From positions 1-14,537 of the forward strand of contig JASIGD010000644.1 of assembly GCA_030045295.1 (NCBI GenBank): a stretch of DNA of 14,537 nt. Direction: 5' to 3'. This document shows, in pieces, positions 6,885 through 14,002 of this stretch. Both the position numbers and the translations under genes were made by a program. The notes beneath the pieces were generated by a model. The model was not told the DNA's origin. It searched no databases and saw only the letters and a program-made list of their open reading frames with translations. This DNA comes from Streptosporangiaceae bacterium. Lineage in GTDB: Bacteria > Actinomycetota > Actinomycetes > Streptosporangiales > Streptosporangiaceae. Position 1 is the first letter of the stretch; every line of letters begins with the position of its first letter.

Positions 6885-7925
6885 CTAGGAGCTGACCGGC
6901 GATTCGCCGGCCGCAGCGAGCGCCTGGTTGAGCGGCCCCAGATCGAAGATGCCGTTCAGGTTGACCGGCTTGAGCAGGCCGAGCGAGGTGGCCTGGGCGG
7001 CGTCGCTGGTCAGCGAGGCCGCGTCGGGGTTGTCGGTGAAGGTGATCTCCTTGAACGAGGCCGCGACCACGCTTGCCTTGAGCGCCTTGCCGGTGTAGGA
7101 GGCGAGCTCCGCGTTGGCGTCCGCCTGTGCCGCGGCGGGGTTGGACTTGATGAAGTCGTTGGCCTGGACCTGCGCCTTGACCAGGTCCGCGACGATCGCC
7201 GGGTGGGCTGAGAGGAAGCTCTGGGTCACGACCAGCAGCGTGGTGACGCCGGGCTCGCTGAGCAGCACGGTGCCGCCGTCCTTGACCATCTCGACGTCGT
7301 AGGGCGCGGGCTCGGAGCCGCCGGCGATCTGCCCCGACTTGAACTCGAGGACGGCGTCCGAGTTGGGCGTCGTCGGCTTGATGAAGGCGTCGCCGCCGCC
7401 GGTCGCGGTGGTCGTGATCCCGTTCTGCTTCAGCCAGTAACGCAGCGCCACATCCTGGGTATTGCCGAGCGACGGAGTGGCCAGCGTCTTGCCCTTGAGC
7501 TGAGCGGCCGAGGTGATCCCCTTGGCGACGACCACCGAAGCGCCTCCGGTCGCGGCGCCGGAGACGATCTTGATGCCGGTCCCGCCGGACTTCTGCCAGG
7601 TGTTGATGGCCGGGTTGGGGCCGACGTAGGCGGCGTCGAGCTGGCCGGCCAGCAGGGCTGTGGTCTCCTCGGTCCCGGTGCTGAAGGCGGTCGCGTGCAA
7701 CGTCCCGGCGGAGCCGAGGGCCTTGGTGAAGAAGCCTTCCTTCAGCCCGATCAGGGCGGAGGCGTGCGTGATGTTCGTGAGGAAGCCCAGTGAGACCGTC
7801 ACCGGCGATCCGCTGGGCGCCGCGGTGCTGCTGCTCGAACCCGCCGAACTCGACGACGAGGAGGAGGAACAGCCGGCCAGCAGCAAAGCGGCACCGACCA
7901 TCGCGGCGACCGTAACACGTCGCAT
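6885..7925 (-). CDS. Substrate-binding lipoprotein of an SsuABC-like ABC importer
   Basis: This 346-residue protein has a short signal peptide ending in the lipobox LAGC (Cys19), then a long Ser-rich linker, and should be lipid-anchored outside the cell. The mature part has the hallmarks of the NMT1/SsuA/TauA-type periplasmic-binding fold: VSLGFLTNITHASALIGLKEGFF near the N-terminus, LLAGQLDAAYVGPNPAI, LKGKTLATPSLGNTQDVALRYWL, and then PAIVADLVKAQ. The ATG at 7925 is preceded by AGGGG at a good distance. It is the first gene of the importer operon, with the ATPase 12 bases downstream. Similar proteins bind aliphatic sulfonates, taurine, nitrate or aromatic acids. No monooxygenase or sulfur gene is adjacent, so the ligand cannot be inferred from context. 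Confidence 0.92.
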   Translation of the reverse strand: MRRVTVAAMVGAALLLAGCSSSSSSSSAGSSSSTAAPSGSPVTVSLGFLTNITHASALIGLKEGFFTKALGSAGTLHATAFSTGTEETTALLAGQLDAAYVGPNPAINTWQKSGGTGIKIVSGAATGGASVVVAKGITSAAQLKGKTLATPSLGNTQDVALRYWLKQNGITTTATGGGDAFIKPTTPNSDAVLEFKSGQIAGGSEPAPYDVEMVKDGGTVLLSEPGVTTLLVVTQSFLSAHPAIVADLVKAQVQANDFIKSNPAAAQADANAELASYTGKALKASVVAASFKEITFTDNPDAASLTSDAAQATSLGLLKPVNLNGIFDLGPLNQALAAAGESPVSS

Positions 7926-7974
7926 CTCAAACCCCTAAGTTGTTAATATCTACCGTTTATATGGGAAACGAGCT

Positions 7975-7998
7975 CCGGTTTACTATACATAAAGCCGG
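7975..7998 (-). promoter_or_regulatory. Candidate promoter/operator of the SsuABC-like operon
   Basis: This lies in an AT-richer island about 50 bases upstream of the binding-protein start. Read on the minus strand it holds TATAGT (7987-7982), a good -10 hexamer. The hexamer is flanked by an imperfect inverted repeat, CCGGcTTTA on one side and TAAACCGG on the other. The -35 match at the expected distance (TTTCCT) is poor, as would suit an activated promoter. The call rests on symmetry and position only. Confidence 0.35.
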
Positions 7999-8057
7999 CA
8001 AAATAGGAAATCAGCACGCAGTGCGCAGGTCGCAAGACAGCAAGCACGTTCCAGTCC

Positions 8058-8152
8058 GGTCACGCCGCCAGCACGGAGCCGGTCACGCCGCCAGCACGCC
8101 GGGCCGGACACGCCGCCAGCACGCCGGGCCGCTACGCCCTCAGTACGCGCCG
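8058..8152. repeat. Short tandem repeat, three copies plus a degenerate fourth
   Basis: Units of 23, 25 and 25 bases lie head to tail at 8058-8080, 8081-8105 and 8106-8130. They share the exact 15-base core CACGCCGCCAGCACG at 8061, 8084 and 8109. A fourth, decayed unit follows (8131-8152), and a weaker echo may precede it at 8028-8048. The array fills the gap between the lipoprotein gene and the importer promoter. No open reading frame explains the period. There are no unique spacers, so it is not a CRISPR array. Confidence 0.75.
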
Positions 8153-8159
8153 GCTGACG

Positions 8160-8558
8160 TCAGTTGCCCTCGTCGCTTGAGTCTTGCAGGGTGACGCCGG
8201 CCACCGACGGGAACTTGGCCAGGCACTCTTCCAGCAGCGCCACGTCCGCGTCGCTCGCTTTGTCGATCTGGTAGACCACCTGCTCAAGCGCGTAGGGCGA
8301 CTTGAGGTTGGCCGGCAGCGGCTGCGCGGTCACGTTGGGCGTCTTGGCGCAGGTCGTGCGAACGAGGAGCCGTTGCGAAAGGGATGCGCCGTCTTGAAAG
8401 GCGACGATGGCCTGCCGCTGGCCGAGCGCGGCATCGAACTGGGCGCAGCCCGCCAGAGCGGTCACCGCGGCGACCGCCGCCCCGGCGGCGAGCAGCCGAC
8501 CGGAGCGGCGCCGAAGTCCCCGGGGCGCGCCGCCGACTACGTCGGGTAGTAGCCGCAT
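8160..8558 (-). CDS. Small putative lipoprotein of unknown function
   Basis: I do not recognise this 132-residue protein. It begins with a basic, Arg-rich segment (residues 13-21), then a hydrophobic stretch (LLAAGAAVAAVTALAG) that ends in the lipobox LAGC with Cys38. The mature part would be an exported, membrane-anchored domain of about 95 residues. That domain has two Cys (in TTCAKT and EECLAK) that could form a disulfide, and it ends in an acidic tail, DSSDEGN. Its layout, a short alpha/beta stretch with VVYQIDKASDADVALLEECLAKFPSVAGV, faintly recalls the extracellular domain of FtsX-like proteins, but this is only an impression. The ATG at 8558 has just a weak AGGCTGG upstream. It stands alone, with 139 bases to the exporter gene behind it and the tandem repeat ahead. 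A signal peptide, lipobox and actinobacterial codon use make it a likely real gene. Confidence 0.75.
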   Translation of the reverse strand: MRLLPDVVGGAPRGLRRRSGRLLAAGAAVAAVTALAGCAQFDAALGQRQAIVAFQDGASLSQRLLVRTTCAKTPNVTAQPLPANLKSPYALEQVVYQIDKASDADVALLEECLAKFPSVAGVTLQDSSDEGN

Positions 8559-8697
8559 GATGCCAGCCTATGAGTATCGGACACCTAGTACGGTACCGGC
8601 CGGGGACACCCGTGCAGAGGCCAGACTGGCGGGCGACAATGCCGTCGGCTCGTCACATTCACCTCGTCAGCTCTCGCGGCGTACACCAGCCGGCGTA

Positions 8698-10602
8698 TCA
8701 GGCCGCCTGGCCGGCGAACTGGGTGTTATACAGATCGGCGTACAGGCCGCCTGCGGCGAGGAGTTCGGCGTGCGTGCCGCTCTCGACGATCCGGCCTTCG
8801 TCGACCACCAGGATCTGGTCCGCCTCCCTGATCGTGGACAGCCGGTGCGCGATCACCAGTGACGTCCGGCTCGCGAGCGCCGTCTTCAGCGCTCGCTGCA
8901 CGGCGACCTCCGACTCAGAGTCCAGGTGGGCGGTGGCCTCGTCGAGCACCACCACGGACGGCGCCTTCAGCAGCAGCCGGGCCAGGGCGACGCGCTGCTT
9001 CTCACCGCCGGACAGCCGGTAGCCCCGGTCGCCGACCACGGTGTCCAGGCCGTCGGGCAAGACCTCGATCAGGTCCCAGATCTGGGCCGCCTCGCACGCC
9101 TCGATGAGCTCGAGTTCGGTCGCGGACGGCCGCGCGTAGGTGAGGTTGGCCCGGATCGTGTCGTGGAACAGGTGCGCGTCCTGGGTCACCACACCCACCA
9201 CGTCGTGCAGCGACTCGAGCGTGACGTCCGTGATGTCGTAGCCGCCGATCCGGACCGTGCCGTCGTTCGGGTCATACAGCCGCGCCGCCAGGGCGGTGAT
9301 GGTGGTCTTGCCCGCGCCCGAAGGCCCGACCAGGGCGGTCAGCTGCCCGGACGGCGCGCGGAAGCTCACCTGGTGCAGAACGCCCGACGCGGAAGCCGGG
9401 CGCTCGGGGGCGGGCAGCGCGATCGACTCCAGCGAGGCGAGTGAAACCTCGGCCGCGGTCGGGTAGCGGAAGGACACGTCGTCGAACTCGATCTCGGGCG
9501 CGACACTGGCGCCGCCTGGGCCGGGCACCCGGGCGGGCAGGACCACCGCGTCGGGACGCTCGGTGATCAGCGGCTTCAGGTCGAGGACCTCGAAGACCCG
9601 GTCGAAGCTGACCAGCGCGGTCATCACGTTGATCTGCACGTTGGACAGCCCCGTAATCGGGCCGTAGAGCCTGGTCAGCAGCTGGGACAGGGTCACCAGG
9701 AGGCCGAGCTGCAGTACGCCGTGGATGACCAGGGTGCCGCCGAGCCCGTACACCACTGCGGTGGCGAGCGCGGCCAGCAGGGTCAGCGAGATGAAGAACA
9801 CCTGGCCGTACATGGCTTGGCTGACGCCGATGTCGCGGACCCGCCCGGCTCGCTCCGCGAATACCGCTGACTCCTCACGGGGGCGGCCGAAAAGCTTGAC
9901 GAGCATCGCGCCTGCCACGTTGAAACGCTCGGTCATCGTCGAGCCCATGGCGGCATCGAGCTGCATCGATTCGCGAGTCAGCCGCTGCAGCCTGCGGCCG
10001 ACCCTCTTGGCCGGGAGTATGAACAGGGGGATCAGCACCAGCGCGACGAGGCTGATCTGCCAGGATATGTAGAACATCGTGACCAGGATCGCGCCGGTGG
10101 TGAGGATGTTGGAGACCACCGAGGACATCGTCGAGGTGATGGCCTGCTGCGCGCCGATCACGTCGCTGTTCAGGCGGGATACCAGAGATCCGGTCTGCGC
10201 CCGGGTGAAGAACGCGATGGGCTGCTCCTGGACGTGGCTGAATACCTGGGTGCGCAGGTCGTAGATGAGTCCTTCGCCGATCCGCGCGGAGAACCAGCGG
10301 ATGGTGAACCCGAGGAACGCGTCGAACAGCGCGACCGCTGCGACCGCTGCGGCAAGCCAGATCACGACCGCATCTTCGCGGGGCAGGATGCCCTCGTCGA
10401 TGATCTTGCCGAGCAGTACCGGGTTGACCACGGTGATGAGCGAGTCGAGGATGGTGGCGACCAGGAACAGGGCCAGCCACAGCTTGTACGGTTTGGCGTA
10501 GCCGATGATCCGGCGCACGGTACCCGGCTTCAGCTTCTGATGCGTGACCGAGGGGTCCTGCCTGAGGGACCCCATCATGCCGAAGTGCGCCCGCCCGTAC
10601 AT
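8698..10602 (-). CDS. ABC exporter half-transporter, fused membrane domain and ATPase (multidrug type, MdlB/MsbA-like)
   Basis: This 634-residue protein fuses a six-helix exporter domain (about 38-330) to an ATPase domain (about 370-625). The ATPase motifs are complete: A-loop Tyr380, Walker A GPSGAGKT (426-433), Q-loop Gln474, signature LSGGE (530-534), Walker B VVVLDEA (550-556) with catalytic Glu555, and His586 in IAHRLS. With canonical sites and no partner gene nearby, it probably acts as a homodimer exporting drugs, lipids or peptides. About 25 extra residues separate the A-loop from the next strand (EVSLASLESIALPAPERP); this is seen in a recurrent actinobacterial subfamily and is not damage. 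The ATG at 10602 lies 11 bases after GGGAGG, rather far. The ATGs at residues 9 and 10 have no better site. The HTH gene is about 190 bases upstream on the same strand, so it is probably a separate unit. Confidence 0.93.
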   Translation of the reverse strand: MYGRAHFGMMGSLRQDPSVTHQKLKPGTVRRIIGYAKPYKLWLALFLVATILDSLITVVNPVLLGKIIDEGILPREDAVVIWLAAAVAAVALFDAFLGFTIRWFSARIGEGLIYDLRTQVFSHVQEQPIAFFTRAQTGSLVSRLNSDVIGAQQAITSTMSSVVSNILTTGAILVTMFYISWQISLVALVLIPLFILPAKRVGRRLQRLTRESMQLDAAMGSTMTERFNVAGAMLVKLFGRPREESAVFAERAGRVRDIGVSQAMYGQVFFISLTLLAALATAVVYGLGGTLVIHGVLQLGLLVTLSQLLTRLYGPITGLSNVQINVMTALVSFDRVFEVLDLKPLITERPDAVVLPARVPGPGGASVAPEIEFDDVSFRYPTAAEVSLASLESIALPAPERPASASGVLHQVSFRAPSGQLTALVGPSGAGKTTITALAARLYDPNDGTVRIGGYDITDVTLESLHDVVGVVTQDAHLFHDTIRANLTYARPSATELELIEACEAAQIWDLIEVLPDGLDTVVGDRGYRLSGGEKQRVALARLLLKAPSVVVLDEATAHLDSESEVAVQRALKTALASRTSLVIAHRLSTIREADQILVVDEGRIVESGTHAELLAAGGLYADLYNTQFAGQAA

Positions 10603-10720
10603 GACCAGGGAAACCTCCCGAGGGTGGCAATTCGTTCCCGTGCCGGGCAGGAAAGCTATCAGCTAGCAGCGAACTCCCAAAGCGGATTTCCGGGCGGCCA
10701 TCCGGGCGGGGTCCCGGCGG

Positions 10721-10764
10721 CATGGACCGGTATGGAGCCTTACAGCTTCCACCCGGGGTCCATG
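10721..10764 (-). terminator. Imperfect long hairpin, possible terminator after the HTH gene
   Basis: CATGGACC (10721-10728) pairs exactly with GGTCCATG (10757-10764). The intervening bases can pair further, though imperfectly, around GGAGC and GCTTCC. It lies about 30 bases past the stop of the small HTH gene and before the exporter gene, where a terminator would be expected. No U-tract is present. Confidence 0.35.
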
Positions 10765-10794
10765 GATCCGGGCCGGCGCCGCCTGAGCGTGATC

Positions 10795-11019
10795 TTAGCG
10801 CTTCACCCTGGTCTTTTTGCCGCGGGTTGCGCCGCCACGCCCGCGCAACGTCACGCCGGTCTCGGTGAGAATCCGGTGGACGAAGCCGTAGGACCTTCCT
10901 GTCGAGGCCGCCAGTGAGCGGATGCTCTCGCCGGAGTCGTATCTTCGGCCTAGCTGCGTCGCCAGCTTGTTTCGATCGACGCCGGTCACCCGCGTGCCTT
11001 TCTTGAGGGTCTCGGCCAC
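10795..11019 (-). CDS. Small helix-turn-helix DNA-binding protein next to ABC-F (Rv1473A-like)
   Basis: This basic protein has 74 residues. The centre, YDSGESIRSLAASTGRSYGFVHRIL (about 27-51), reads as a classic helix-turn-helix in which SIRSLAAST and SYGFVHRIL would be the two helices. A Gly/Arg/Lys-rich tail, RGRGGATRGKKTRVKR, follows and could add non-specific DNA or RNA contacts. The frame is open to a GTG at 11025, but that codon overlaps the ribosome site. AGGAGG at 11030-11025 is ideally spaced (5 bases) for the GTG at 11019, giving a start VAETLKKGTRVTG, which I recall as the usual N-terminus in actinobacterial homologs. From memory, Mycobacterium tuberculosis Rv1473A is a comparable small regulator beside the ABC-F gene Rv1473, so the pairing appears conserved. 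Its target is unknown; regulation of the ABC-F gene is a natural guess. Confidence 0.85.
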   Translation of the reverse strand: MAETLKKGTRVTGVDRNKLATQLGRRYDSGESIRSLAASTGRSYGFVHRILTETGVTLRGRGGATRGKKTRVKR

Positions 11020-11024
11020 ATGCA

Positions 11025-11030
11025 CCTCCT
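11025..11030 (-). promoter_or_regulatory. Ribosome-binding site that decides the HTH start
   Basis: AGGAGG on the minus strand, 5 bases before the GTG at 11019. It rules out the in-frame GTG at 11025, whose first base is part of this site. Confidence 0.8.
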
Positions 11031-11040
11031 GTTAGCTCGA

Positions 11041-11056
11041 GTTACCAGTTAGTAAC
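11041..11056. promoter_or_regulatory. Small inverted repeat upstream of the HTH gene, possible operator
   Basis: GTTAC (11041-11045) and GTAAC (11052-11056) are reverse complements separated by 6 bases. They lie about 20 bases ahead of the HTH start, where an autoregulatory site could be. Five-base arms are short and may be chance. Confidence 0.3.
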
Positions 11057-11183
11057 AGATCCCCCTTCGCAATAATCAGGCATGGCCGCCGGATTGGCCA
11101 CCCAGATGGCGGTAAATGATCACTTTTCTTTATCCGGGCATAACAAAATCGTGGCCTTGCCTGCACAAAGCAGATGAACGTGC

Positions 11184-12782
11184 TTACGCAAGTGCGACAA
11201 GGTCGGCGAAATCGTCACTCCATGCGTCTTCCACGCCGTCCGGCAGCACGATAACGCGCTCCGGCGAAAGCGCTCCGACCGCGCCTTCATCATGGGTCAC
11301 AAGTACTATCGCGCCGCGGAAGCTTCTCAGCGCGCCGAGCACTTCCTCCCGGCTGGCCGGATCGAGGTTGTTGGTCGGCTCGTCGAGCAGCAGCACGTTG
11401 GCGCCGGACACGACAAGAAGGGCGAGCGCCAGCCGCGTCTTCTCGCCGCCGGAAAGCACGCCCGCCGGCTTTTCCACGTCATCGCCGGAGAACAGGAATG
11501 ACCCGAGAACCTTGCGCTGCTGCGATTCGGTAAGGCCCGGCGCGGCGGTGCGCATGTGCGCGAGGACAGTTCGGTCAGTTTCCAGCGTCTCATGCTCTTG
11601 GGCGTAGTATCCAAGGCTGAGGCCGTGCCCGGGCGTGACTTTTCCTGTGTCCGGGGTTTCCAGCCCGGCGAGCAACCGGAGCAGGGTTGTCTTTCCCGCG
11701 CCGTTGAGTCCGAGTACCACGACCCGGCTCCCCCGGTCGACGGCGATATCCACCCCGGAGAACACCTCCGTCGACCCGTACCACTTGGACAGGCCGGTGG
11801 CGGCCAGCGGGGTACGGCCGCATGGCGCGGGAACCGGGAAGCGGAGCCTGGCCACCCGGTCCGCGGTGCGCTCGGCTTCGACTCCGGCCAGCAAACGCTC
11901 GGCCCGGCGCTGCATGTTCTGGGCCGCCCTCGCCTTCGTCGCCTTGGCCCGCATCTTGTCCGCCTGTGCCATCAGGGCGGTGGCCTGCCGGCCGGCGTTG
12001 ACCCGCTCTCGCCTGCGGCGCCGCTCGTCGGTCTCGCGCTGCTGGACGAAGGCCTGCCAGCCCAGGTTGTACATGTCCAGGCGGGCCTCCTGCGCGTCGA
12101 GGCAGAACACCTTGTTCACCACGTCGGCCAGCAGCGTCACGTCGTGACTGATCACCACTAGCCCGCCGCGGTAGCTCTTCAGGTGATCGCGGAGCCAGGC
12201 CACCGAGTCGGCGTCCAGGTGGTTGGTCGGCTCGTCGAGCAGCATCGTCTCGGAGTCACCGAACAAGATCCGGGCCAGCTCGGCCCGGCGCCGCTGGCCG
12301 CCGGACAGAGTATGCAGCGGCTGGTGCAGCACCCGGTCGGGCAGGCCGAGGCTGGCGGTGATCGAGGCGGCCTGCGATTCGGCGGCGTACCCGCCGAGCA
12401 CCGCGAGGCGCTCTTCGAGCCTGCCGTACCTGCGGATGGCGTCGGCCGCGGCACCGGAATCAGGGTCGCCCATCTGCGCTTCCGCCGCGCGCAGGTCGGC
12501 CCGGAGCTGGTCGAGCCCGCGGGCCGAAAGCACACGGTCGATGGCGAGCACGTCGAGATCGCCGGTACGCGGATCCTGCGGCAGGTACCCGACCGTGCCT
12601 GACCGGCGGACCGTTCCCGCGGCCGGCTGAGCCTGGCCGGCCAGCACCTTGGCCAGCGTGGTCTTCCCGGCGCCGTTCCTGCCGACCAGGCCGATCCGGT
12701 CCCCGGCGGCGACCTGGAACGACGCGTCGGCCAGCAGCAGGCGCGCGCCAGCCCGCAACTCGATGTCGGTTGCGACGATCAT
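11184..12782 (-). CDS. ABC-F family ATPase (ribosome-associated, translation or antibiotic-protection type)
   Basis: This 532-residue soluble protein has two ATPase domains and no membrane segments. Domain 1 has Walker A GRNGAGKTT (34-42), signature LSGGQ (159-163) and Walker B LLDEPTNHLD (181-190). Domain 2 has GLNGAGKTT (358-366), LSGGE (443-447) and LLLDEPTNNLD (464-474). Between them lies a charged linker (about 230-320), rich in Arg, Lys and Ala with runs such as ERRRRRER, which fits the P-site tRNA interaction motif of ABC-F factors. These proteins bind the ribosomal E site; some rescue stalled ribosomes and others displace antibiotics. I cannot tell which from sequence. The ATG at 12782 follows AGGGAG by 9 bases. 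The acVLRF1 gene ends 60 bases upstream and the HTH gene follows 164 bases after, all on the same strand. Both ATP sites appear intact. Confidence 0.93.
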   Translation of the reverse strand: MIVATDIELRAGARLLLADASFQVAAGDRIGLVGRNGAGKTTLAKVLAGQAQPAAGTVRRSGTVGYLPQDPRTGDLDVLAIDRVLSARGLDQLRADLRAAEAQMGDPDSGAAADAIRRYGRLEERLAVLGGYAAESQAASITASLGLPDRVLHQPLHTLSGGQRRRAELARILFGDSETMLLDEPTNHLDADSVAWLRDHLKSYRGGLVVISHDVTLLADVVNKVFCLDAQEARLDMYNLGWQAFVQQRETDERRRRRERVNAGRQATALMAQADKMRAKATKARAAQNMQRRAERLLAGVEAERTADRVARLRFPVPAPCGRTPLAATGLSKWYGSTEVFSGVDIAVDRGSRVVVLGLNGAGKTTLLRLLAGLETPDTGKVTPGHGLSLGYYAQEHETLETDRTVLAHMRTAAPGLTESQQRKVLGSFLFSGDDVEKPAGVLSGGEKTRLALALLVVSGANVLLLDEPTNNLDPASREEVLGALRSFRGAIVLVTHDEGAVGALSPERVIVLPDGVEDAWSDDFADLVALA

Positions 12783-12842
12783 GATCAGCTGCTCCCTGAT
12801 ATCGGACCGAAAATGGGCACACCTCTCCCCCGAGGCGTATCC

Positions 12843-13598
12843 CTAGTCCGAGGTGGGCAGCATGGCTGTCATTGTACCTGCCCCTTCGCGGGCCGGGCCA
12901 TCCGATTCCGGCTCGATCAGGCGGATGCGGATGGCCAGGAAGGCGCGCGGAGTGTCCTTGAGCACGGCCAGCCGTGGATCGGGGACGGTAAGGAAGCGGT
13001 CGGTGGCTAGGTCCAGGTACGGCGCCAGCCGCGGATCGCCGCGCAGGCCGGCCACGGATCTCTTGTCCCCGCCGAGCACCACGGCGTCCAGCTGGCCCGG
13101 GCCGACGCGGCCGAACACCTCGGCCGCGGTGTCGGCGGCGGCGCGCAGCGCCGCCGTGGCCTGGTTCTCCCTGCGCCTGGCGAAGCGGTGCTGAGAGCGG
13201 CCGCCCGCCGCGCTCCGGCCGTGCACCAGCCTGCTGCCCGTCTTCGAGCTCACCAGCCGGGGCGGCGCCCCCGCGAAGACGCCGACCGCGTAACCGCCCA
13301 GCCGGACCAGCAGGACGCCGACCGTGCGGTCCGCGAGGGCGTGCGCAGCCATCACCGCGGCCGCCGCGGCCGGATCGGACTCGCCCCTCGCGGGCGGCAG
13401 CGGCGGGAACGGCGGATGGCACTCCGCGGTCGCGCCGTCCGCGGCGGTGAACGTGACCGCCGCGCCGCCCTCGTCGCGGGAGACGGGTGGAGCCGACCCG
13501 GTGCCGCCGTGACGGCCGGTGAACGCGAGGATCCACGGCACCAGGCGGTCGGGCGGAACGTCCACCCAGCGACCGCCGCCTGCGGCAGGATTCTTCAT
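12843..13598 (-). CDS. acVLRF1 family peptidyl-tRNA hydrolase (actinobacterial Vms1-like release factor)
   Basis: This 251-residue protein carries the VLRF1 signature: TGSRLVHGRSAAGGRSQ followed by HRFARRRENQ (about 120-146). The motif GGRSQ places the catalytic Gln at residue 136. In eukaryotic Vms1/ANKZF1 this glutamine releases nascent chains from peptidyl-tRNA on stalled 60S subunits. acVLRF1 is the actinobacterial relative with the same proposed role in ribosome-associated quality control. Downstream, LDAVVLGGDKRSVAGL and a C-terminal strand region fit the release-factor fold. The frame stays open to 13790, inside the sufT-like gene, but the start at 13598 (MKNPAAGGGRWVDV) matches the usual N-terminus with its GGGRW block. 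No clear ribosome site is visible. It follows the sufT-like gene by 32 bases and precedes ABC-F by 60, so it is likely co-transcribed with them. Confidence 0.88.
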   Translation of the reverse strand: MKNPAAGGGRWVDVPPDRLVPWILAFTGRHGGTGSAPPVSRDEGGAAVTFTAADGATAECHPPFPPLPPARGESDPAAAAAVMAAHALADRTVGVLLVRLGGYAVGVFAGAPPRLVSSKTGSRLVHGRSAAGGRSQHRFARRRENQATAALRAAADTAAEVFGRVGPGQLDAVVLGGDKRSVAGLRGDPRLAPYLDLATDRFLTVPDPRLAVLKDTPRAFLAIRIRLIEPESDGPAREGAGTMTAMLPTSD

Positions 13599-13630
13599 GA
13601 CGGACGACGCGGAGCCGCCGAGACCCGGGC

Positions 13631-14002
13631 CTAGATGTTGAAGCCGAGAGCGCGCAGCTGCTCGCGCCCGTCCTCGGTGATGTTCTCCGGGCCCCACGGC
13701 GGCATCCACACCCAGTTGATGCGGAAGTCCGCCACGACGCCGTCGAGCGCTTCGGTCGCCTGGTCCTCGATCACGTCGGTGAGCGGGCATGCCGCGCTGG
13801 TCAGCGTCATGTCGATGGTCGCCACCCGGTCCGCGTCGACCTCGACGCCGTAGACCAGGCCGAGGTCGACCACGTTGATCCCGAGTTCCGGGTCGACCAC
13901 ATCCCGCAGTGCCTCGAGCACGTCCTCCTGCTCAGCCGTGAGGCCGGTGGCCACGTCCTCGCTCTCGGGCGCGGCGTCCTGCGTGGTCGCGTTCTCAGTC
14001 AT
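13631..14002 (-). CDS. SufT-like metal-sulfur cluster assembly factor (MIP18/DUF59 family)
   Basis: This 123-residue protein has an acidic, disordered-looking N-terminus and a single MIP18-family domain. Its diagnostic blocks are VVDPELGINVVDLGLVYGV (about 35-53), MTLTSAACPLTD with the conserved Cys72, and WVWMPPWGPENITEDGREQL near the C-terminus. Such proteins help insert or mature iron-sulfur clusters (SufT and PaaD are relatives). The frame extends upstream to 14065, but the ATG at 14002 is chosen because GGAGGT lies 6 bases before it and it overlaps the sufU stop as ATGA. This coupling to sufU supports a role in the SUF pathway. Size and motifs are normal. Confidence 0.92.
   Translation of the reverse strand: MTENATTQDAAPESEDVATGLTAEQEDVLEALRDVVDPELGINVVDLGLVYGVEVDADRVATIDMTLTSAACPLTDVIEDQATEALDGVVADFRINWVWMPPWGPENITEDGREQLRALGFNI

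Noticed and set aside
8058..8152. CRISPR array
   Set aside because: The units abut with no unique spacers, and no cas genes are near.
8154..8163. Palindrome CTGACGTCAG as a regulatory site
   Set aside because: It overlaps the stop codon of the small lipoprotein gene. A 10-base palindrome in GC-rich DNA is weak evidence, and no promoter is arranged around it.
11085..11115. Hairpins between ABC-F and the HTH gene as an antibiotic attenuator
   Set aside because: Stems are only 4-5 bp. Attenuators of ABC-F genes lie upstream of the ABC-F gene, and no leader peptide is visible here.
12460..13536. Minus-strand open frame of 358 codons across acVLRF1 and ABC-F
   Set aside because: It runs across two recognisable genes on the same strand in a different frame and has a low-complexity Arg/Gly composition.
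13599..13790. 64-codon N-terminal extension of acVLRF1
   Set aside because: It overlaps the sufT-like gene in another frame and has Arg/Gly-rich shadow composition. The family begins near the GGGRW block.
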